Shown here one piece after another: positions 6,658-10,638 of a DNA stretch of 10,638 nt (its first letter is position 1; each line of letters begins with the position of its first letter). The DNA comes from Chloroflexota bacterium. Its GTDB lineage: Bacteria; Chloroflexota; Anaerolineae; Anaerolineales; Anaerolineaceae. Location: the NCBI GenBank assembly GCA_023434145.1, contig JAEYTI010000304.1, positions 1 to 10,638 on the forward strand, read 5' to 3'. The position numbers and the translations under genes were made by a program. The notes below the pieces were generated by a model. The model worked only from the letters and a program-made list of their open reading frames with translations, was not told where the DNA came from and made no database searches.

Positions 6658-6930
6658 GTGGCAATCTATGTAGACGAGCTGCGCGATTATCACGATTTGA
6701 TGGGGCGGGGGCTGCCCGGTCTTTGGTGTCACATGATCACCGATGGTAACCTGGATGATCTGCACGAGTTCGCCATGCGGCTGGCGATTCACCCACGCCG
6801 CTTTCAGAATCACCCACGCCATCCACACTACGATCTAATGGCCTCCAGCCGCGCGCTGGCGGTTGCCCTCGGCGCGATGGAAGTCTCTACCGCTCAGCTT
6901 GGGCAAATCCTCCGAAAAAAGTCTTTTTAA
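6658..6930 (+). CDS. DUF4031 family protein
   Basis: The small protein (90 residues from the GTG at 6658; 99 if the ATG at 6631 is used) matches the DUF4031 pattern: VAIYVDELRDY at the very start, WCHMITD, LDDLHEFA, then HPHYDL and SSRALAVALGA. Family members usually begin MAIYVD, which lines up with the GTG and its GGAGG site and argues against the nine extra residues from the ATG. The conserved His, Asp and Tyr residues in WCHMI, LHEFA and HPHYDL hint at a metal- or nucleotide-related role, but no function is established to my knowledge. It is divergent from the TPR gene with a short shared upstream region that overlaps the 5' end of its longer form. Confidence 0.85.
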   Translation: MAIYVDELRDYHDLMGRGLPGLWCHMITDGNLDDLHEFAMRLAIHPRRFQNHPRHPHYDLMASSRALAVALGAMEVSTAQLGQILRKKSF

Positions 6931-6957
6931 TTCTCGTCCACTTAGGCTGGTGGGATT

Positions 6958-7020
6958 TTGTGGTGTTTTGTTGGTTATTTTTGGCGCGTAGCACCAAAAA
7001 TAACCAACAGAACACCACAG
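6958..7020. repeat. Long intergenic hairpin C between convergent genes
   Basis: The arms are 6958-6984 and 6994-7020, plus an inner GC/GC pair around a GTA loop. They pair over nearly 30 bp with one C-A mismatch and two G-T pairs. The core TGTTGGTTATTTTTGG (6969-6984) matches its complement at 6994-7009 exactly. The left arm consists almost only of T and G. It sits between the convergent DUF4031 and 1135-residue genes and probably ends both transcripts, although no T-tract follows on either strand. The rest of the 120-base gap holds no other clear element. Confidence 0.8.
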
Positions 7021-7050
7021 CTCACCTCCGGCTGAGTAGTTACGAAAAAA

Positions 7051-10000
7051 CTATACCTTAAAGAACGAGTCGATGTAGCGCTGTTTGGTCACCCGGCGCA
7101 CGTCTGACTTGCGAACGAACAGCCCTTCAGCCCTGTCGATGCGCGGTGACTCGACTACCAGCACGTACTGGCGGTTCTTGCCGCCGATCATCCGTCCTCT
7201 GCCCGGGTCGCTCTCCCGCAGCCGGTGAACAGTAGATATTTGGAAGGTTGTGCCGCTTTCGGCGGTAAGGCCGACTGGTTCGAAGACCGGCACGCCGCTC
7301 TCATCCACGCCTGTAAGGCGGTAGAAGGTCAGGTGGCGTTTGGCTTCAACTGGCCTGCGTGATTTTCCCTCCGGCGCGTCGATTACGCCAGCGGCGGGCA
7401 GGTACAGGCCTTCCGCGCGCGGTTCAGGGTCGCAGGCAGTCACTTTGCAGTAGGTCTCGTTGTTCCATTCCACGGCCTTTTCCATCGAGATACTCAGCGC
7501 CATGCCACGCCGCAGCGCAACTTCTGGCTGGTATACACACAGGTTGCCGTCCTTGTCTCGCTCGTAGCAGATAATCCACTCGCGGTAGTCGCCGCACGGC
7601 AGCAGGGCTGGGGCGACTTCTACCGGCATCATTTCTTCGTATTCCGGCAGTGCAAAGGCGACTGGCTTTTCCACCTTCTGCCAGAAGGCGGCGATCTGAG
7701 CGGGTGTGTAGGCGTTTCGCAGCAGGATTTTGTTCCAGTCTAGCATTTCCTTCAGATCAGCGTATGGTACAGCCCCCTCAGGTACATAGCCGGTAAGCGT
7801 GCCCGTTATGGCGCTGGCCGTGACGTTGTAATTCAGCCAGGCGGCAGTGTGCTTGAAAACGCCAATAGTTGACTGGCGGCGATCCTCGTTTGGCAGCGCC
7901 GTCTCAAAAGTGAGCACGGTGGGGCCATCTGCAGTCTCAGTTACCTCGACAACCGTGGCTTCGTGCATCCAGCGTAGCCAGCTCGTTTCACTCCGGTCCA
8001 CTGTTTTGCCCTGCGCATCCTTCTCCTGCCAGTTCGCCCGGCGAATGAAGGAGGAGCCGGTGGAGGTGACACTGGCGTTTTTATCGCTTAGCAGCGGAAC
8101 CATTTCCTCGCCGTCCGGCATGCTGAGCGGGCGGGCGATCTGCCACATGTTCGGCTCTTTGTTCACCCAGCGCAGCCAGAAGATGCTTGCCCCTGGGCGC
8201 AAATCTTTGGCCGAACGGGTTTTCACGAAGAAAGGCTTATCTGGTCGATTAGCCCGTTTGGGATCTTTGTATTGGCGGATATACCACTCCGGTTTGGCAG
8301 TGAGCCCGCCGGGCGGCGAGTGCCCGCGCAAATGCTGTATGTGCTCGGCGACTTCATTACAAACCGCGCGCGTTACCACCAGCCGGTTGGCGCGGTCGTG
8401 CTCCTCGCGCCAGCCGGTGATGTGTTCGCGCTTCCACTTATCCAGGATCTCGCGGTACATGGACATGCCCTTGGCGTAGCGCTCCTGCGATTCCTCGGTA
8501 GACGCTTGCTCCCAGTTTACATCCGCTACTTCTTTCAGCCGCAGCTCGGTGGCACGCACAATCTCCTTCCACATCCACTCGGGGAGCTGGTCTTTGAGTG
8601 TCTCTAACTCTTCGGTTATCTGTTGATTCGTAAGCCGTGCAATCTCATAGTCTTCCTCGGTTAGCCGCAGGTCGAGCAGGGCCTTGCGCCGGTAATAGCC
8701 CTTTGCCGGATCGAGTGTTTTCATGTGGAACTCAGCCCTGGATCGCCAGGCAGGTTCTTTTGCCAGCGCGAGGGCGGGGAGTGGACTGCTGTCACCAGCG
8801 GTATTTGGTGCTTGCTCGCCGGAGAGGGCAGCCTTATAGCACAGGTACTTCTGTTCGCACAGCGCATCGATTGCTTCGGGGCTAGCACGCTTGAGTTCTT
8901 GTTCCACGGCTTTGCTTCGCAGCGAGGCCAGTAGATCGCGCGGATCGGCCCACGAGCCATGCGCGCTCTGATAGCGCATGCCCGAGAAGTGGATGACCAT
9001 GTATTGGAGCCATAGTGGGTAACGCTCAGGGTCCGCCACGAACTTCTCCACCACAGCTTCGAGAAGCTGGCCCGGGGTCATGGCATCCAATTGGGCGTGG
9101 AAGTCTTCGACCTTGCCGCGTACGATCTCCTGCACGGTTACCTGGCACGGCTCCAGAGAAGCCAAAATTTGCTCCTTCTCGGATCGATTGAGCGAGATCT
9201 CCGCCTGCTTGAGCGTTTCGCGCAGGGTTGATTCTTCCACTGTGTTTTTCTTCAGCTTTATATCAAGGTCGGCACGCTCTTTTTCAACCTGCGCGATCGC
9301 GGCGTTGCGTTCGGCGGTGGGATTTTCGCGCTTTTCCAGGGCAAACTGCATATCCAGCAGTTTGCCAATTTCTTCTTCCAGCATGAGCAGGGTTTGGTTT
9401 TGCAGAACGTCGATCACTGCTCGGGTGGTTGTATACGCGGGGGCAGTGGGATCCGTCCAGCCTAGCGCCCGGCGCTTGCTGGCGAGTTCTTGATCTTTGG
9501 TTTTGTAGAGACTTTCCAATTCCTGCAAGCGCTGCGCCACGAAGCTTTTCTGGTGCGCCACGCTGGTGTAGCCAGGGAAGTATTGGGCAAACGCTTTGTG
9601 CGTTTCATCCACTCGTTTGATCACGGCTGCATCGGCACCAGGGAATCGCTGTTGGTATCTGCCCGCTGCCGTTAAATCCAACAGGAGGACCTTTATCTGC
9701 TCAAAAGTGGGCGTGGCCTTCAAACGTACCAGCGACCGCTGTGCCTTACCCAGTCGTGGCTCCAGCATATCCTGCTCGGTTTGCAGGGCTTTTAACCGGG
9801 CGATGGCATCGCTGCGCTGCTTTTCCAGGCCCCCCTTTCGCTTGTTCAAATCCACCCGCAGTGCTGCCAGCCGCTCCAGTGATGATAGGAAGTCATAAAG
9901 AGATTGCAGTTCCTGCTCGACCATGTGGATGGAAACGGTGGAAAGACGTTCCACCTCTGCCTCGGTTGCGGCTTTCTTGCCCCAGGTAGGGCCCATATTG

Positions 10001-10458
10001 CGCAAGACACGTTTTCTATCTTTAATACGGAGGTCGATCTTCTTCCGTATCTCTTCAAACTGCCGAACCCGCTCAGAGACAAAATATTTCTCTTTGACCG
10101 GGTTCTTGTAGGTTGGATAATAGCGTTTGAACAGCCTGTGCAGCTCGTTGATCTGGCCAAGAATCTCAGTGTCTGGCATGGGGAATCGCTGTTTGTATAC
10201 AGCCGTCACGTCCTCGGTGAGAAGATATGCTTCCAGCTTCTGGCAGCGATCGTAGGCGTCTGTTACCTTCTTCCGCCGTGCCATGCAGTGTTCATTCACA
10301 TCCTTCGGGATATCTGCCGGGGACTTTCCTTTATATTGCTGCCAGATGTCGATTTCGTAGAAGAACAGCAGAAAATCGCGCAGCTTGGTTTCGCGCAGCG
10401 GATAGATTGTTCGCAGTAGAAAATCGTTCTGCCACTGGTAGTAGATCGTTCCCGGCAT
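7051..10458 (-). CDS. Large uncharacterised coiled-coil protein with an internal 110-residue duplication
   Basis: I do not recognise a family for this 1135-residue protein. AGGAGGG (complement of 10463-10469) just before the ATG makes the start secure, and composition is that of a real gene along its whole length. Order of parts: an N-terminal aromatic segment (1-45, YYQWQNDFLL and LRDFLLFFYEIDIW); repeat 1 (88-197); a coiled coil (about 195-250); repeat 2 (268-377); a second coiled coil (about 380-435); a helical region containing IHFSGMRY and AHGSWADP (490-506); a Trp- and charge-rich region (about 570-715) ending EHIQHLRGHSPPGG; then a beta-rich C-terminal region (about 740-1135) with repeated small modules that look SH3-like. 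There is no signal peptide, membrane helix, Walker motif or obvious catalytic motif, so a cytoplasmic scaffold or structural role is likeliest. It is convergent with DUF4031 and preceded by an inverted-repeat cluster, so it is probably transcribed alone from its own promoter. Confidence 0.9.
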   Translation of the reverse strand: MPGTIYYQWQNDFLLRTIYPLRETKLRDFLLFFYEIDIWQQYKGKSPADIPKDVNEHCMARRKKVTDAYDRCQKLEAYLLTEDVTAVYKQRFPMPDTEILGQINELHRLFKRYYPTYKNPVKEKYFVSERVRQFEEIRKKIDLRIKDRKRVLRNMGPTWGKKAATEAEVERLSTVSIHMVEQELQSLYDFLSSLERLAALRVDLNKRKGGLEKQRSDAIARLKALQTEQDMLEPRLGKAQRSLVRLKATPTFEQIKVLLLDLTAAGRYQQRFPGADAAVIKRVDETHKAFAQYFPGYTSVAHQKSFVAQRLQELESLYKTKDQELASKRRALGWTDPTAPAYTTTRAVIDVLQNQTLLMLEEEIGKLLDMQFALEKRENPTAERNAAIAQVEKERADLDIKLKKNTVEESTLRETLKQAEISLNRSEKEQILASLEPCQVTVQEIVRGKVEDFHAQLDAMTPGQLLEAVVEKFVADPERYPLWLQYMVIHFSGMRYQSAHGSWADPRDLLASLRSKAVEQELKRASPEAIDALCEQKYLCYKAALSGEQAPNTAGDSSPLPALALAKEPAWRSRAEFHMKTLDPAKGYYRRKALLDLRLTEEDYEIARLTNQQITEELETLKDQLPEWMWKEIVRATELRLKEVADVNWEQASTEESQERYAKGMSMYREILDKWKREHITGWREEHDRANRLVVTRAVCNEVAEHIQHLRGHSPPGGLTAKPEWYIRQYKDPKRANRPDKPFFVKTRSAKDLRPGASIFWLRWVNKEPNMWQIARPLSMPDGEEMVPLLSDKNASVTSTGSSFIRRANWQEKDAQGKTVDRSETSWLRWMHEATVVEVTETADGPTVLTFETALPNEDRRQSTIGVFKHTAAWLNYNVTASAITGTLTGYVPEGAVPYADLKEMLDWNKILLRNAYTPAQIAAFWQKVEKPVAFALPEYEEMMPVEVAPALLPCGDYREWIICYERDKDGNLCVYQPEVALRRGMALSISMEKAVEWNNETYCKVTACDPEPRAEGLYLPAAGVIDAPEGKSRRPVEAKRHLTFYRLTGVDESGVPVFEPVGLTAESGTTFQISTVHRLRESDPGRGRMIGGKNRQYVLVVESPRIDRAEGLFVRKSDVRRVTKQRYIDSFFKV
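7096..7527 (-). repeat. Two similar C-terminal beta modules sharing RAEGL
   Basis: Residues about 978-1025 and 1073-1121 of the large protein resemble each other at an offset of 95. YCKVTACDPEPRAEGLYL (1003-1020) corresponds to YVLVVESPRIDRAEGLFV (1098-1115). The strand, loop and GLYV/GLFV pattern is reminiscent of bacterial SH3-like domains. A weaker relative may be GTLTGYVPEGAV (886-897). The fold is inferred from pattern only. Confidence 0.55.
9328..9657 (-). repeat. Internal protein repeat, copy 2 (residues 268-377 of the 1135-residue protein)
   Basis: The matching unit begins YQQRFP, continues with ETHKAFAQYFPGY, then KSFVAQRL, and ends in MLEEEIGKLLDM. Conserved positions are Tyr-x-Gln-Arg-Phe-Pro, His-x-x-Phe, Tyr-x-Pro-x-Tyr, Lys-x-Phe-Val-x-x-Arg and a final Glu-rich helix. 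Each copy is followed by coiled coil. Confidence 0.85.
9868..10197 (-). repeat. Internal protein repeat, copy 1 (residues 88-197 of the 1135-residue protein)
   Basis: This unit begins YKQRFP, continues with ELHRLFKRYYPTY, then KYFVSERV, and ends in MVEQELQSLYDF. It aligns without any gap to copy 2 at an offset of 180 residues. At the DNA level the opening TACAAACAGCGATTCCC differs by one base from copy 2. Confidence 0.85.
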
Positions 10459-10462
10459 AAAT

Positions 10463-10469
10463 CCCTCCT
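10463..10469 (-). promoter_or_regulatory. Strong ribosome binding site of the 1135-residue gene
   Basis: Read on the minus strand this is AGGAGGG, four bases before the ATG at 10458. It is among the best ribosome sites in the window and fixes the start of the long gene. Confidence 0.85.
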
Positions 10470-10487
10470 GGTTTTGCGCTAGCCGCT

Positions 10488-10537
10488 GTTTCGCACCATT
10501 TTCAAAGTGGTGAAACTATGTCCACAATGGTACGAAA
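10488..10537 (-). promoter_or_regulatory. Overlapping inverted repeats upstream of the 1135-residue gene
   Basis: TTTCGCACCATT (10489-10500) and AATGGTACGAAA (10526-10537) form a 12-bp inverted repeat with one mismatch. TGGTGAAAC (10508-10516) gives a third, competing partner for the 10488-10498 arm. A weak minus-strand promoter would place TTGCAT at 10555-10550 and TACCAT at 10532-10527, 17 bases apart, so one arm would cover the -10. The cluster may be an operator with several half-sites or a leader RNA with two alternative hairpins. Confidence 0.45.
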
Positions 10538-10608
10538 AAAATGCTGCTTATGCAACCCGGCGCAGGGATTTGGGTGCGTTTCAGTTTCTTGGGTACTTCC
10601 CAGTTTGT

Positions 10609-10638
10609 GGGGGGGTGGGGGGGGGGGGGGGGGGGGGG
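10609..10638. other. Terminal poly-G run, probable sequence artefact
   Basis: The last 30 bases are G except for T at 10616, with an unbroken run of 22 G at the very end. This is unlike the rest of the window. It fits no-signal base calls of two-colour sequencing at a contig edge. The bases just before it should also be treated with caution. Confidence 0.8.

Noticed and set aside
8941..8991. HFSGMRY segment of the large protein as a tyrosine-recombinase active site
   Set aside because: Only a superficial likeness. The Arg, His-x-x-Arg and Tyr set in the order and spacing of XerC/D is not present.
7051..10458. Large coiled-coil protein as an SMC/Rad50-like ATPase
   Set aside because: No Walker A, signature or Walker B motif occurs at either end; the C-terminus is beta-rich.

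Overview
The window is a moderately GC-rich bacterial chromosome segment. It most likely comes from a Chloroflexota (Anaerolineae-like) genome. The evidence for that is indirect: a lipoprotein with a long Thr/Glu/Ala/Pro linker right after the lipobox, a double-length PhnE permease, and the mix of gene families. No rRNA, tRNA, CRISPR array, transposase or integrase is visible, and no gene-free gap exceeds 300 bases.

Layout. Positions 55-1572 (+) hold a tight three-gene group: an inositol-monophosphatase/histidinol-phosphatase-family phosphatase, a stand-alone Lrp/AsnC ligand-binding (RAM) domain, and a small VOC-fold protein. A large intergenic hairpin (1600-1652) closes this group. A plausible sigma70-type promoter (1680-1708) then precedes a complete phosphonate/phosphite-type ABC importer: phnD (1770-2939, lipoprotein binding protein), a strong intrinsic terminator (2949-2987), another long hairpin (3037-3081), phnC (3137-3895, ATPase) and phnE (3941-6010). 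PhnE carries both permease halves in one chain behind an extra N-terminal membrane domain. The terminator between phnD and phnC would be expected to give more binding protein than ATPase and permease. A perfect bidirectional terminator (6011-6050) separates phnE from a convergent gene for a membrane-anchored TPR protein (6052-6600, -). That gene is divergent from a small DUF4031 gene (6658-6930, +), whose start is better placed at a GTG than at the upstream ATG. A third long hairpin (6958-7020) lies between it and a convergent 1135-residue protein (7051-10458, -).

The most unusual gene is the 1135-residue protein. I recognise no family for the whole chain. Its N-terminal half contains about 110 residues repeated without gaps at an offset of exactly 180 residues, separated by coiled coil. 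Its C-terminus carries two smaller similar modules that both contain RAEGL at an offset of 95. Its upstream region contains overlapping inverted repeats. The other structural theme is three long intergenic hairpins with three-base apical loops that do not look like ordinary U-tract terminators; two of them share an apex motif.

How the genes work together: PhnD, PhnC and PhnE form one import system for a phosphorus-containing anion (phosphonate, phosphite or a related ester). The phosphatase and VOC genes just upstream might act on an imported compound, but only proximity supports this. No C-P lyase, phosphonatase or phosphite dehydrogenase is present. The window ends in a poly-G run (10609-10638) that looks like a sequencing or assembly artefact.
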